The notes: generated from the sequence alone by a model not told the origin. Positions 38,124 to 48,320 are shown, counted from the first letter of the stretch. The stretch is DNA of 64,000 nt from Giardia muris (GCA_006247105.1 CM016927.1:992001-1056000), one strand, 5' to 3'. Program-made: numbers and translations.

Positions 38124-38936
38124 ATGCCCATCAATTATAAACCGATCCACACCTCAGGTAAGCGCAAGAGCATCACGGACCGCCTAGTAGGCTCACGCTT
38201 CAGGGTGATTAACGAGGAATTTTATACCACTCCTTCCTACAAGATGGAGGCGAAGCTCCTGAAGGACCCTCAACTCTTTCTGATCTACCATGAGGGGTAT
38301 CAGGAGCAACGGAAGCGGTGGAACCTCAACCCCGTCGACGTCTTTCTTGCCATCACCGCGAACATGTACCAAGATGTCCCTGAGGCCAAGGCTATGTTGA
38401 AGCGTGTTCTTAATAGAGCAAAGCCCTTGAGAGATATCAAGCTGGCTACGGCGACTCGGCTTAAGACTGTCTCTCGTATTGGAGACATGGGCTGTGGTGA
38501 CGCAACTTTTGCGCGGGAACTTGAAGGCCTTCCAATCATGGTTCGGAACTTCGACCTTGTCTCCACAAACGATAGGGTCGAGGCCTGTAACATTCTGAAG
38601 ACACCCCTAACGGATGGGGAGCTCGACGTCGGCCTATATTGCCTGAGCTTGATGGGGGTTGATCATCTTCAATTCCTCAAGGAAGCTTTTCGTGTTATTA
38701 GGGTGGGTGGGGAGCTATGGATCGCAGAGGTGGCAAGCCGAGTTACTCCCGCCTTCACTCAACTCGTTACCCAGCTTGGCTTCGAGCTGATTCAAAAACT
38801 AGAGTTCTCACACTTCATCTGTTTTACTTTTCGACGTCTTCAGGAACCCAATGCAGGGAAAAGAGGTGGCCGGGAGGCACAGCCTGCCGCGAGCCTCGAG
38901 GGAGGACTACGCCCGTGCCTGTATAAACGGCGGTAG
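38124..38936 (+). CDS. RRP8: RRP8 rRNA adenine methyltransferase
   Basis: A 270-residue SAM-dependent methyltransferase of the Rrp8/nucleomethylin family, which methylates N1 of a conserved adenosine in large-subunit rRNA in the nucleolus. Evidence: NPVDVFL in the N-terminal half, SAM motif IGDMGCGDATFAR, FDLVSTNDRVEACNI, LDVGLYCLSLMGVDHLQFL and a closing GGELWIAEVASR, all in the family order. The N-terminus is basic (GKRKS). The last ~35 residues are a Gly/Arg-rich tail not typical of the family. Start at the ATG in GGAAAAATGCC. Confidence 0.93.
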   Translation: MPINYKPIHTSGKRKSITDRLVGSRFRVINEEFYTTPSYKMEAKLLKDPQLFLIYHEGYQEQRKRWNLNPVDVFLAITANMYQDVPEAKAMLKRVLNRAKPLRDIKLATATRLKTVSRIGDMGCGDATFARELEGLPIMVRNFDLVSTNDRVEACNILKTPLTDGELDVGLYCLSLMGVDHLQFLKEAFRVIRVGGELWIAEVASRVTPAFTQLVTQLGFELIQKLEFSHFICFTFRRLQEPNAGKRGGREAQPAASLEGGLRPCLYKRR

Positions 38937-38989
38937 ACCCGCTACCCTTCCTGATCCTCCATCCTGGTGCAGGCAAGACCCCAAAAAAA

Positions 38990-39415
38990 ATGATCAGGTT
39001 CTTACTCATCCAGAACAAGCTGGGGCGCACGCGACTCGCGAAGTACTACATCCACTACGACGCGGCGCAGAGACACCAGCTGGAGAAGGAGATCCACAGA
39101 CTCGTGCTCGCGCGCACCGCGAAGCAGACGAACTTCATCGAGTTCCGCTCCTACAAGATTGTGTACCGCAGGTACGCAGGCCTGATTTTCACGATCTGCT
39201 GCGACCTGCACGACAACGAGCTCGCGATGGTCGAGGCCATCCACCTCTTCGTCGAGACGCTCAACACGTACTTCGAGTCGGTTTGCGAGATTAACCTCAT
39301 CTTTGACTTCCACAAGGTCGGCCTCATCTGCGACGAGGTGTTCTTGGCCGGGGAGATCCAGGAGACCAGCAAGGAGGTCATCCTGAGCCACATCGCACAG
39401 ATCGATAAGTTCTAG
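38990..39415 (+). CDS. AP2S1: AP-2 complex sigma subunit
   Basis: A 141-residue clathrin-adaptor small chain of standard length. It begins MIRFLLIQNKLGRTRLAKYY and includes NFIEFRSYKIVYRRYAGLIF, DNELAMVEAIHLFVE and DEVFLAGEIQETS, matching the AP-2 sigma family throughout. In Giardia the AP-2 complex works in endocytosis at the peripheral vesicles. Start context is a run of eight A's before TG. Its TAG stop shares the palindrome CTAG with the stop of the convergent gene. Confidence 0.96.
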   Translation: MIRFLLIQNKLGRTRLAKYYIHYDAAQRHQLEKEIHRLVLARTAKQTNFIEFRSYKIVYRRYAGLIFTICCDLHDNELAMVEAIHLFVETLNTYFESVCEINLIFDFHKVGLICDEVFLAGEIQETSKEVILSHIAQIDKF

Positions 39416-40584
39416 GTATCAAGAAGGACGTCTCGAAACAGATCCTCCATGCATGCAGCCAGGCCGACAGTGAATGTATCATTCATGCGGGTGGCAAGTA
39501 GCATGCGGATCTTCTGGCCGTAATCAACCGCCTCGAAGTGTGGGTATGTGGGGGGCGCCTCGTCGCTTCCCTGGACCACATATACGGGGAGCCCGAGGGC
39601 GCGTGCGATCCCTGCGAAGGCGCAGATATCCCATGCCCGGAGATATCCCTTGTAATAGATCACGCCATTGCATCCTCCTAAGCAGAGGAGGAACTCACGA
39701 AACTTGCAGAGGGCGCCATAGAAGCCCCGAGTGGTTATACTGACCTCAGGATGTGGTTCCCGTTGTCTTTTGTCACCAACGTCCCTCTTAATCAAGCCAC
39801 GAACGGCCTCTTCTAACCCCCGCTTCATTTTCGGAGTGAACTCTCGCGTCTGCAGGTAGAGGTCATTGGTGGCGGAGGGGGAGGAGGAGAGAGCGAAGGA
39901 GTCCAAGAGCTTCTTGGTCGAGGGGAGATTACAGTTATAATAGCTGCCGTACCGTATCCCGTAGAGTAGGCTAAGGCAGGGTTGGCCCTGGTATTTGACG
40001 AGGTCATCAAGGAAGGGATATTTGACTCGCTCTCCATTAGACATGACCTCTGTCGGAGGTAAGAAGTCGTACTGGCGTTGCATCTCTTCCGAGAGGAAGG
40101 GGTAGTACATGACGCCTCCTATGGCCTCTCCTTGATAACAGAGGCCAATACTTATGCCAACAGAATAGTAGCAGGAATTGACGTAATTGAAGGTGCCATC
40201 AAGAGGGTCAACAAGGACGAAACAGTCGTCAATTGAGAGTGCTTCCTGGCACGGTATGTATCTCACATGAGGGCATGTATCCTGTAGAAGACTCATATCC
40301 TTCATCGTTATTGAAGCGATCTGTTGAGACCGCGTTGTCTTATCAAGCCCCCCGGGCTCAATGGTCTCCTCCCCATAGATGGAGAGCTCCGGGAACGCGC
40401 TCTCGAAGATACTACAGATGATCCGCTGCGAGGAACGGTCTGCACAGGTGACGAAGTCACCATCGTTCTCCTTAATCCGGGCCTCGATCCCCCGCTCGTC
40501 CCTCACCACCTCGATGATCGCCTTTCCGGCCTCAATGGCCGCGGAGGCCGCCACCTCCAACCACCTTTGCAGATTGACGCTCAT
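39412..40584 (-). CDS. Inositol monophosphatase-family phosphatase, BPNT1-like
   Basis: A 390-residue lithium-sensitive-phosphatase family protein. Metal-binding signatures are complete: IYGEE (Glu pair), VDPLDGTFNY (D-P-L-D-G-T) and a C-terminal AWDICAFAGIARALG. The spacing is close to 3'(2'),5'-bisphosphate nucleotidases (which remove the 3' phosphate of PAP) and inositol polyphosphate 1-phosphatases; insertions between the two sites lengthen it to 390. Substrate is not decidable by eye. It overlaps AP2 sigma by 4 bp and is opposed to the coiled-coil gene at 40595. Confidence 0.85.
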   Translation of the reverse strand: MSVNLQRWLEVAASAAIEAGKAIIEVVRDERGIEARIKENDGDFVTCADRSSQRIICSIFESAFPELSIYGEETIEPGGLDKTTRSQQIASITMKDMSLLQDTCPHVRYIPCQEALSIDDCFVLVDPLDGTFNYVNSCYYSVGISIGLCYQGEAIGGVMYYPFLSEEMQRQYDFLPPTEVMSNGERVKYPFLDDLVKYQGQPCLSLLYGIRYGSYYNCNLPSTKKLLDSFALSSSPSATNDLYLQTREFTPKMKRGLEEAVRGLIKRDVGDKRQREPHPEVSITTRGFYGALCKFREFLLCLGGCNGVIYYKGYLRAWDICAFAGIARALGLPVYVVQGSDEAPPTYPHFEAVDYGQKIRMLLATRMNDTFTVGLAACMEDLFRDVLLDT

Positions 40585-40594
40585 TTATTGCGCC
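40585..40594. promoter_or_regulatory. 10-bp shared divergent start region
   Basis: TTATTGCGCC is the whole spacer between opposed ATGs at 40584 and 40595, the shortest in the window. Any promoter must extend into one or both coding regions. Confidence 0.5.
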
Positions 40595-42016
40595 ATGCAG
40601 CCAGAACGGTGGCGGGCAGACCTCCCCGAGCGGGTCCAGGACCAGCTCGATGGAATCGAGAGCCGGCTACGGGAGGTGTCCGACGTTGCCCAACGCGTCC
40701 GCGAGGCCGTGGCGACTTGCCCGACTCGAAGCGAGATTCTCCCTCTTCTCGATCATAAGCTCGATGTGGCACAGGGGAACCGTTTGGTCATCGAGCTGCA
40801 CGACCTTTCGGACGAGCTCCGTGGCGGTCTTGAACAGTTACAAACGTCCATATTCAGCTCTCTGGATACTCTTCGGAACGAGACACATCTACTCGAGGAG
40901 TCGAGTCAGATGATACAGCGGTTCGAGGAGACTCGGAAGCAGGTCCAGGCCGACACCAGTAGCCTTCTCGAGGAGCTTGCAGCCACTCGTAAAGAAGCAT
41001 GGGAAACGGTCGATTTGATCCGAAAAGACCATAGTGAGGTGAAGGAGATGGTGGAAGGCGCCCAGAAGGGTGCCCTAGAAGTCCAGGAACATATTCAGAC
41101 GTTAGAGGCACGACAAATGGCCTCAGCCGATGCCTTCGATGACCTGAAAAAGAAGTTCCAAGCAGATTACGATTCCTTGAGCGAGAGTATACGTACCATC
41201 CGCTCTTCTCTCGATACGATCACTACGGAGATGCCAAGGCTCACGGCTCAAGCACAGGTCATAGCCGAGCGTAACGTTATGCGAATAGTTGAGAAGGAGG
41301 CCGAAGCGCATCGTGCTGAGGTAGCAGGAATCAAGGAGCTCTTAGAAACCAGTAGGTCCACGCTCGGCGGCTTGGAAAAGACTCAGAACTCGATCCATGA
41401 GAGTTTCCAGATCACGAAGAGCAACATCCTAGCAGAGATCAATCAGGTAATCCAGGAGACGGCCGAAGGGTTGAACTCCCATATAGATGATACCCTCAAA
41501 GATTTCAGGGCTCTGAAGACGCGCTTAAACGAGAGCATCGTCGAGCAAAGGAGTACAGTCTCGCAGCTTGAGCAGTTCACTAGGATGTTTGATGACGCAG
41601 ATAGACTCTGGAAGGAGCACTTGGACAGTATTCGCACCGAGCTTCAAGCCTCCTTTGACGGTTTTAAGACATCGCTTCTTGGGGACGTCGCAACGGTGAA
41701 GCATGCCATTTCAGTATCGGAGGACCAGACTCGTGAGACGCAACGTATTCTGCGTGAGGCAACCGAGCAATGGGATAAGGAGTGGATTCCTCGAGAGCGG
41801 ACCGTTGACGAGACTCTTCTTCGCATCCAGAAGGTGCTCTACGAGGTCGACGAGGCCATTGCCAACGAGACCTCTGCTAGGACAGCCGATATGAGCAGTT
41901 TACAAGACACGGTCGAACGAGGACTCCTCACACTCCGTCGTCAATTGGATGGGAAAGCAGACATGGAGGATGTCCGTCGAGCTCTTTGGGCGAAGGTGGA
42001 TCGGACTGACGTGTGA
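40595..42016 (+). CDS. Long coiled-coil protein, unknown
   Basis: A 473-residue protein that is almost entirely heptad-patterned coiled coil (Glu, Gln, Lys, Leu, Ser), about residues 15-470. Start at the ATG at 40595; an in-frame extension to 40379 lies antisense to the phosphatase and is rejected. No head domain or motif. Such proteins in Giardia often belong to the cytoskeleton or basal bodies, but there is no specific evidence here. Its stop is 8 bp before the next gene's ATG. Confidence 0.8.
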   Translation: MQPERWRADLPERVQDQLDGIESRLREVSDVAQRVREAVATCPTRSEILPLLDHKLDVAQGNRLVIELHDLSDELRGGLEQLQTSIFSSLDTLRNETHLLEESSQMIQRFEETRKQVQADTSSLLEELAATRKEAWETVDLIRKDHSEVKEMVEGAQKGALEVQEHIQTLEARQMASADAFDDLKKKFQADYDSLSESIRTIRSSLDTITTEMPRLTAQAQVIAERNVMRIVEKEAEAHRAEVAGIKELLETSRSTLGGLEKTQNSIHESFQITKSNILAEINQVIQETAEGLNSHIDDTLKDFRALKTRLNESIVEQRSTVSQLEQFTRMFDDADRLWKEHLDSIRTELQASFDGFKTSLLGDVATVKHAISVSEDQTRETQRILREATEQWDKEWIPRERTVDETLLRIQKVLYEVDEAIANETSARTADMSSLQDTVERGLLTLRRQLDGKADMEDVRRALWAKVDRTDV

Positions 42017-42024
42017 ATCAAAAC

Positions 42025-45000
42025 ATGACTCAATTAGTTGTTCTTCTACACGACGCCTTTGGACCCGAGACTGAAGAAGAATGGGCCACGGTACTTGAGG
42101 GGGTCGTGCAAGCTCTCGAACAGGACGAGCATGTACATGCCCTAGAGATCCTTCAGGGATTCGGTTCAATCTCGAAGGAGCGTGCAGAACAAATACTGGG
42201 TCAATGCCGGCCTCACATTGATACCCTACGTAAGCAACTACTACACTACTCGTCAAGTAAGTCCTCCCAGCTGCGGACCAACGCGGCCGTCCGAGAATAT
42301 ATTGACAGCTACTTCAATATCGATGAGAGCCTCCTGGTCAGGCCAAACGGCAGTAACAATAGAGAGGCGGACTTTAAGATGCTTTTCCAGTTCGAGGCTG
42401 ACACCAACACCAGTGATCCTCTCGTGTCGGGGGTAGAGATGCGTACCATCGTTCAACGCTCGACTCATGTTCAGTACATTTTTGACTTCCCTGCCGTACC
42501 GCGTGAGAGTAGACATCTCTCAGACTGTTTGGCAGAGGTTGGAGCCACCAAATACGCTCATTTGTTCGATACCTCGTCATTGAACCCTGTCCAATTGAAA
42601 GCCCTACCAGAAGTGTTCAGGACTGCAAGTAATTTACTGATCTCAGCCCCCACTGGGACTGGGAAGACGCTCGTCGCGCTCTTGGCCATTGTCCGCGAGT
42701 TGATAACCATCCCTTCTGAACACCACATTCTCATAGTCTATGTGGCTCCTCTCAAGAGTCTGGTTCGAGAGGTCATTCACAGGTTTCGTCGTTCGTTTGG
42801 AACGGTTCGTGGTCTCAATGCACAAGTGTTGGAATTTACTGGGGACGCTGCACTACCTCTTCAAACAATTCTCGATATGCTTGGGCACCTTCGGTTACTT
42901 CTTCTCGTTGCCACGCCCGAGAAGCTTGATAGTTTGACCTCGAAGGTGGCACCTGGGAGTCTGCGGCGAGTACTCAAACTAGTTGTAGTTGATGAGGTGC
43001 ACCTCCTAGGCGAGAATGAGCGTGGGCCCGTCTTGGAACTTCTCATCACACGTCTTCTTCGTCACTATCGAACTCGTATTCTCGCGCTCTCCGCAACGGT
43101 CCCCAATGCGACAGAGGTTGGAACCTTCTTGCAATGCGACTCGGAAGCTATTGTGACATGCGATGCATCCTATCGTGCGGTAGGGCTTCGGGTTCATGTT
43201 TGTAGTGTTGAGACTGGTCAGGGGATGAGCGAGTACCATGCCCGCACTAGCCGTGAAAAGGTACTGAAGGAGCTGTTACCACGGCACTCAACGCTTGTAT
43301 TCGTCCATAGTCGACGTGAGGCAGAACGCATGGCTTTAGTTATTGCGGGCTGGCAGAATGATAAGCGTCGCCCTCTAGATGTTCGACCAGCGAATGCGCA
43401 GTTACAGACGCTGACAGAAATGGGAGGACTTGTACTCTTCCATCACGCAGGATTGCTTCGGGAAGACAGAGAGTTGGTTGAGGATCTTTTTCTATCACGG
43501 AGAACCCGTGTCGTTGTATGCACTGCCACCTTGGCTTGGGGCGTCAACACCCCTGCTAAGTCGATCTTTATTTTGGGTACACGGGTATATCATGGAGGCG
43601 TCTGGACGGAATTGGGGTATGCAGACATCTTCCAGATGCTAGGACGAGCAGGGCGTCCAGGCTACGACATCGAAGGAGAGGGATACATTCTAGCGTCTAC
43701 CGGAGATGTTGAACGATGCATCGGCCTCTTTTCCCAGTCATTCCGTGTACAATCGCGTCTTTGCTCCAATTACGAGGCGTTTCTTCGCTTTCTCATCTCC
43801 GAGATCCAGTTAGACGAACCCTGTCGTGGGACTACTCTTGAGACGATTCTTGATGGTACTCTTCTAGCTCTTCAGACCAAAGGGTTTGATGTGCTTCGGA
43901 TCATCATCCACCAGACGTTACAGGCCGCTAAGAAGGTCGGGATCGTCAAAAAGGAGGATGACGGCAGCTTCGTTCTCACTCACCTTTCCCAGTTAGCGCT
44001 CCAGTTTTACGTCAACCCCGTTACAGTGTTGCAATGCCAGAACGGACTACGGAATGCCCGTCACCCCTCACTACTCCAGCTGATCTTAATCCTCTCAGGC
44101 CTCCGTGAATTCGAGAAGATGCCCCTTCGGACTGATGAGCAGTTTGAGGTCGAAGCATTCCTTGCTATTGCGCCTTTCTCACTCTCCTTCCTTGGTGAGG
44201 GCTATGAAGGAGTGAAGAAGGTAGCAGCCTTGCTTCAGATGATGTTATCGACAGGCCCATGTTATGGGACGACTGTGACAACATTCAGAAGCCTTTCGTT
44301 GATGTCTGACTATCAAGCTATTGAATCATCCATCAGCCGGGTGGTTGGGTGCATGCTTGGGGTTGCTCGTACCATCCCACATCTACCAACCATCTTGGCG
44401 GCATCGCAACTCTATTCTGCGATCACGACACGTTGTTGGCCGCAGCTCATGTCTGTGCGTCAAGTCTATGCAAACACTTACCCATGGAAAGAGAGAACGG
44501 CAACTGATGCTATCCCACGGCGCATATCCCAGGCTCTTGGGACGCTGGAGAAGCTTGACCTGCAATTTGTGGATGTCAGAACCATGACTGTCATGGAACT
44601 GGCCGAAATAGTGGACTTATCAGTGGCGGAGGAGGTGTACACCCTGATCTCAGGGTTTCCCGAGATTAGAGTCTATGATCTGAGCGTGAGATATAGGGAA
44701 GAGGAGGAAACGTCTCTTCTCTGTGATATAAGCTTCACAATAGCCTTGTATGGAGATACCCGAGATATGGCCAGCAACGCCATCGGGTTACAACTCTCCG
44801 TCTACCTGGGCGGTTCACACACCGTTCTTGCGCAGCGGACAGTCTTTCTAGCCCTAGGTGAGGAAGCACACTCAAGTATGTCCATAGCGGTTCCCCATAA
44901 TATTCAGGTCCTCTCCTTACTCGTGCTTTCGAATGATATAACGGGAATTGAGTGTTATCAGCAGGTGTACCTTGATGATTTGCGTGTTGAGTGCGCCTTA

Positions 45001-46293
45001 GCCAAACGGGTTACGAATAGACTGCTTCCTTGGCTTTCAAGCATGGGGGAGCATGAGCAGCTTCTGCTAGCCTCTCACGACTTGTACGCGGATGGGAGAA
45101 AGCTAGCCGTATCGATCATTCGGACCTACATGGCTGAACATGAAGATACATGTCTTCGCATTGTTGGGTTACCATCAGGTGATGCCTCGTGGCTAGCCAA
45201 TGAGGTTGGCCTCACATTTGTATCAGTCCTGGAGGTGGATACAACTTTCCAAGAGAAGACATTCTTCATCGTCCCGGATTTGACAGAGTTAGAGGAGTAT
45301 GATGGTCACATGCTTGAACTCTTTCTCATTAAGGTAAGGGGCTCACCCTTATTGTTATTTTCTCCTACCCTTACCGATGTATGCCTCTGCGCCATACATC
45401 ATTGGCTTCCGGACATCATGGTTCAGACAGGGAGCCTAACAATGAATAGGCTCGTCGATGCAGAAGCCACGGCCTTTGAAGACGTCCTCTCTTCTCAACA
45501 GCTACTGCAACGACTTCGAGACGCACCAGAAGGAAGCGATATCCTTGTCCCTCAGAGCCGCTCGTTGTCTAGACTTACGCTCACCTCGAGACTCTTATCT
45601 CCCCAAGCCATCTTCACCATCTTTGCGGGCTCACTGTCCGAGGCGGGGTTACAAGACGAGGCGATCTCCAATCTCCTGAACCAAGTATATGGCAGTTCTT
45701 ACATGCTCAACCATCTGCTGTGTTCTCCAATGGCATACGGACTTGACTTCAAGGATTTACGCACTTCATTACCCACCCCTTCGAGCGAAGCTATTGCGCG
45801 TTGCCAGAGACGACTATATGCTGAACTATCAGTAATGATCAGCCAGGACCTCGAGTCCTTTGAGGCGAAATATATAGGAAAAGTGATAAACACCGTATCC
45901 GAACAACGGTTCCTCTTATCCGAAGCTCTCAGTTCGATACCGCAGACCTCAACACAAGACCGGAACTATTCGACGAAGCTCATGGCCTCAATCTACCTGG
46001 CACCATGCTATGTCCCAGAAAGCGTGCAGAAGCTGTGCGGTTCTCTAGTATCTAGCCTCACCACATATCTGGAACGACTACAAATTGACCTCATAGCTTA
46101 TCCATACGCCTCCTCTCTATTACAGCACCTCTCCAGACTACTAAGCTCTCAAGACTCTCGCCAGGAGGCCAGCATACTCTCGATCCTTCTACTACACGCT
46201 GTGATGACGAGGACCGACTTCCCTCTCACGGGACTTCCAACAGGCTGGATCTCGGCCGCCAAAGGCGCAGTACTTGAAGTCTGTGGCCCGTAG
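42025..46293 (+). CDS. Ski2-like helicase of the Brr2/ASCC3 group, one active cassette
   Basis: A 1422-residue protein starting at ATG 42025; four upstream codons would begin with GTG. The first cassette (~170-700) has motif I SAPTGTGKT (K214), motif II DEVHLLGE from D323, SAT (motif III), WGVNTPAK and GRAGRPGYD (motif VI), followed by a winged-helix and Sec63-like region (FLAIAPFSLSFL). From ~950 a second, heavily eroded cassette is suggested by weak matches but lacks a Walker motif. Brr2 and ASCC3 have ~2100-2200 residues and two cassettes. Brr2 unwinds U4/U6; ASCC3/Slh1 acts in ribosome rescue and DNA repair. Single-cassette Mer3/HFM1 is another candidate. I cannot choose between them. Confidence 0.8.
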   Translation: MTQLVVLLHDAFGPETEEEWATVLEGVVQALEQDEHVHALEILQGFGSISKERAEQILGQCRPHIDTLRKQLLHYSSSKSSQLRTNAAVREYIDSYFNIDESLLVRPNGSNNREADFKMLFQFEADTNTSDPLVSGVEMRTIVQRSTHVQYIFDFPAVPRESRHLSDCLAEVGATKYAHLFDTSSLNPVQLKALPEVFRTASNLLISAPTGTGKTLVALLAIVRELITIPSEHHILIVYVAPLKSLVREVIHRFRRSFGTVRGLNAQVLEFTGDAALPLQTILDMLGHLRLLLLVATPEKLDSLTSKVAPGSLRRVLKLVVVDEVHLLGENERGPVLELLITRLLRHYRTRILALSATVPNATEVGTFLQCDSEAIVTCDASYRAVGLRVHVCSVETGQGMSEYHARTSREKVLKELLPRHSTLVFVHSRREAERMALVIAGWQNDKRRPLDVRPANAQLQTLTEMGGLVLFHHAGLLREDRELVEDLFLSRRTRVVVCTATLAWGVNTPAKSIFILGTRVYHGGVWTELGYADIFQMLGRAGRPGYDIEGEGYILASTGDVERCIGLFSQSFRVQSRLCSNYEAFLRFLISEIQLDEPCRGTTLETILDGTLLALQTKGFDVLRIIIHQTLQAAKKVGIVKKEDDGSFVLTHLSQLALQFYVNPVTVLQCQNGLRNARHPSLLQLILILSGLREFEKMPLRTDEQFEVEAFLAIAPFSLSFLGEGYEGVKKVAALLQMMLSTGPCYGTTVTTFRSLSLMSDYQAIESSISRVVGCMLGVARTIPHLPTILAASQLYSAITTRCWPQLMSVRQVYANTYPWKERTATDAIPRRISQALGTLEKLDLQFVDVRTMTVMELAEIVDLSVAEEVYTLISGFPEIRVYDLSVRYREEEETSLLCDISFTIALYGDTRDMASNAIGLQLSVYLGGSHTVLAQRTVFLALGEEAHSSMSIAVPHNIQVLSLLVLSNDITGIECYQQVYLDDLRVECALAKRVTNRLLPWLSSMGEHEQLLLASHDLYADGRKLAVSIIRTYMAEHEDTCLRIVGLPSGDASWLANEVGLTFVSVLEVDTTFQEKTFFIVPDLTELEEYDGHMLELFLIKVRGSPLLLFSPTLTDVCLCAIHHWLPDIMVQTGSLTMNRLVDAEATAFEDVLSSQQLLQRLRDAPEGSDILVPQSRSLSRLTLTSRLLSPQAIFTIFAGSLSEAGLQDEAISNLLNQVYGSSYMLNHLLCSPMAYGLDFKDLRTSLPTPSSEAIARCQRRLYAELSVMISQDLESFEAKYIGKVINTVSEQRFLLSEALSSIPQTSTQDRNYSTKLMASIYLAPCYVPESVQKLCGSLVSSLTTYLERLQIDLIAYPYASSLLQHLSRLLSSQDSRQEASILSILLLHAVMTRTDFPLTGLPTGWISAAKGAVLEVCGP

Positions 46294-46316
46294 CCTGCGA
46301 CCAATAAGCCTTCACT

Positions 46317-48059
46317 CTACTCGGGCATGATGAAATTCCCTCGAAGCTCGGTGATGCGGTTGAAGATAGGGTTCTTGTCCGTACTGCCCTCGTCGGATAC
46401 GAAATAACCGCAACGCTCAAACTGATAGCGAGCGTAGTTCTTCGGCGTCGCAGAATCGGCGACCCCTACAGAAACGCGTGCGGACTTGACCACGAGGGAC
46501 TGAGGATTGATGTCCGAGATCCAATCCTCCAGGTCATCCGTCTTCGCCGATAGAAAGAGGTGCGAGTAGAGGCGAACTTCTGCAAGGCGCGAAGCCTCCT
46601 CTCCAATCCAGTGGATGTGAGTGAACTGTTTCTTTGACTGTTTCATCTGCTTGGCGATCGCCTCTTTAGCCTCCTGGTCCCAAGTATGAGTGCATCGTAG
46701 CAGAAGGGTACCGTCTGTGGAAACAACCTCGGAGATCTGGACCATCGGGCCATAGCGCAGGCCAACGGGCTGATTAGGAGTGAGACGGTAGAAGGATGGG
46801 TGATCGGTCTCCTGAAAGTCATCTGCGCTGATATAGAGGAACTTCTCGAGGTGGATCTGTATCGTCCCCATCTCCGCGTTCTTTGGGTGTAAGGGGTATT
46901 CGATGGGGGATGTATCCTCAGGATATGTGCCAAAGTCAATAAGCTCGACCCGAATTGGGGAGATGACAGCCATTGTGCGAGGTGCTATCGCATCCAACTC
47001 GAGACGTGCAACGTGCTCAAGGACCCCGTAATCGATCGTCTGCGCATTACGTGAGACGCCAATCGTACGGCAGAAGTCATTAATGATCGTCGGGGTGAAG
47101 CCGCGACGACGTAACCCGTCCAGCGTCAGAAGGCGCGGATCTGACCAGCCGTCGACGTACCCGTCGGTGACGAGCTTTAGAAGCCTCCGCTTGCTCATGA
47201 CGTTGTGAGTGACGTTGAGGCGGGAGAACTCCCACTGCATCGGACGGTAACCGACATCAAAACGGTCACTGGTACGGAAGCCATGAACCACGTGCGTCAG
47301 CCAATCGTACGAATCACGACGGATGCTGAACTCGAGCGTACAAAGGGAGTGAGTGATGTGCTCAAAGGCATCAACTAGGCAATGAGAAAAGTCGTAGGAA
47401 GGGTAGATGCACCACTCATGGCCAGTCCTTGGGTGCGGACAGAACTTGATCCGGTATGCGACTGGGTCCCTCATATTCGGATTGTCAGACTGCATATTAA
47501 TGCGGAGGCGGAGGGTATACGTCCCCTCCTTATAAAGCCCACAACGCATGCCTTCGAAGAGCCGTAGGTTCTCCTCAACGGGCGTATCACGTCGTGGAGG
47601 GTCCAGACGCTTCTCCCGATATTCCGAGATCTGCTCCGGCGTCTGATCGCAAACGTACGCCTTCCCTTGGCGGATCAGCTCGACGGCAATATCGTACAGG
47701 CGCCTGAAGTAGTCGGAGGTGTGCGTATACTTGAAGGGCTTGTGTCCGAGCCATTCGACGGAGTTCAGGATGGAGTCAATGTACTCCTGGGACTCGGCCT
47801 CCGGGTTCGTGTCATCCATACGGAGGTAGGTCTTCCCGTCGTGAAGCTTCGCGAAGCTGAAGGAGACGAACATGGCCTTTGCATGCCCAAGATGAAGATA
47901 TCCATTGGGTTCGGGCGGGAAGCGAGTTAGGACCTTTGCTCCAAGCTCCTTAAGGAAGTCGGCGTGCTGCCACTTGTACTTGATCAGCTGTGTGTAGCGG
48001 TTCTCAAGCGGAATCGCGGAAAGAACCTGCTCGAGACTATGCACATGGACCGGAGGCAT
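46317..48059 (-). CDS. QARS: Glutaminyl-tRNA synthetase
   Basis: A 580-residue class I synthetase that charges tRNA-Gln. HIGH signature as HLGH in PNGYLHLGHAKA, and KMSKS as VMSKRRL. Family markers: DDTNPEAES, YPSYDFSHCLVDAFEHITHS and LRRRGFT. GlnRS rather than GluRS is supported by the FPPEPNGYLH and THSLCTLEF blocks. The anticodon-binding beta barrels occupy ~380-580. It is shorter than human QARS because the long eukaryotic N-terminal extension is missing. The ATG has an AAAATG context. It converges with the helicase gene, 23 bp apart. Confidence 0.95.
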   Translation of the reverse strand: MPPVHVHSLEQVLSAIPLENRYTQLIKYKWQHADFLKELGAKVLTRFPPEPNGYLHLGHAKAMFVSFSFAKLHDGKTYLRMDDTNPEAESQEYIDSILNSVEWLGHKPFKYTHTSDYFRRLYDIAVELIRQGKAYVCDQTPEQISEYREKRLDPPRRDTPVEENLRLFEGMRCGLYKEGTYTLRLRINMQSDNPNMRDPVAYRIKFCPHPRTGHEWCIYPSYDFSHCLVDAFEHITHSLCTLEFSIRRDSYDWLTHVVHGFRTSDRFDVGYRPMQWEFSRLNVTHNVMSKRRLLKLVTDGYVDGWSDPRLLTLDGLRRRGFTPTIINDFCRTIGVSRNAQTIDYGVLEHVARLELDAIAPRTMAVISPIRVELIDFGTYPEDTSPIEYPLHPKNAEMGTIQIHLEKFLYISADDFQETDHPSFYRLTPNQPVGLRYGPMVQISEVVSTDGTLLLRCTHTWDQEAKEAIAKQMKQSKKQFTHIHWIGEEASRLAEVRLYSHLFLSAKTDDLEDWISDINPQSLVVKSARVSVGVADSATPKNYARYQFERCGYFVSDEGSTDKNPIFNRITELRGNFIMPE

Positions 48060-48320
48060 TTTGATTCGACTTCTGCTCCCCCTCCCCGATCTCCTTTTAA
48101 AGGGACTCTTTGAGCTAGAGGACGTATGAAGTGAGGACTAGAACGTGAAGGCACATTCCTGAATAAGTTGGGAGGGAGTGTTCACCCTTGCTGCCTTACG
48201 AACCCGCTAGAATGGGTAGTGGGGAGAAAGATGACTCAGGCCTTTAGGGGGTCACTCCCGTATTTTTCCTGTTACGAGGTTTTTTCTGGTAGTAGCACCC
48301 TACACGTTCTAAGAAGAAGA

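Noticed and set aside
40379..40594. In-frame upstream extension of the coiled-coil gene at 40595
   Set aside because: Antisense to the N-terminus of the phosphatase, which has conserved family sequence there.
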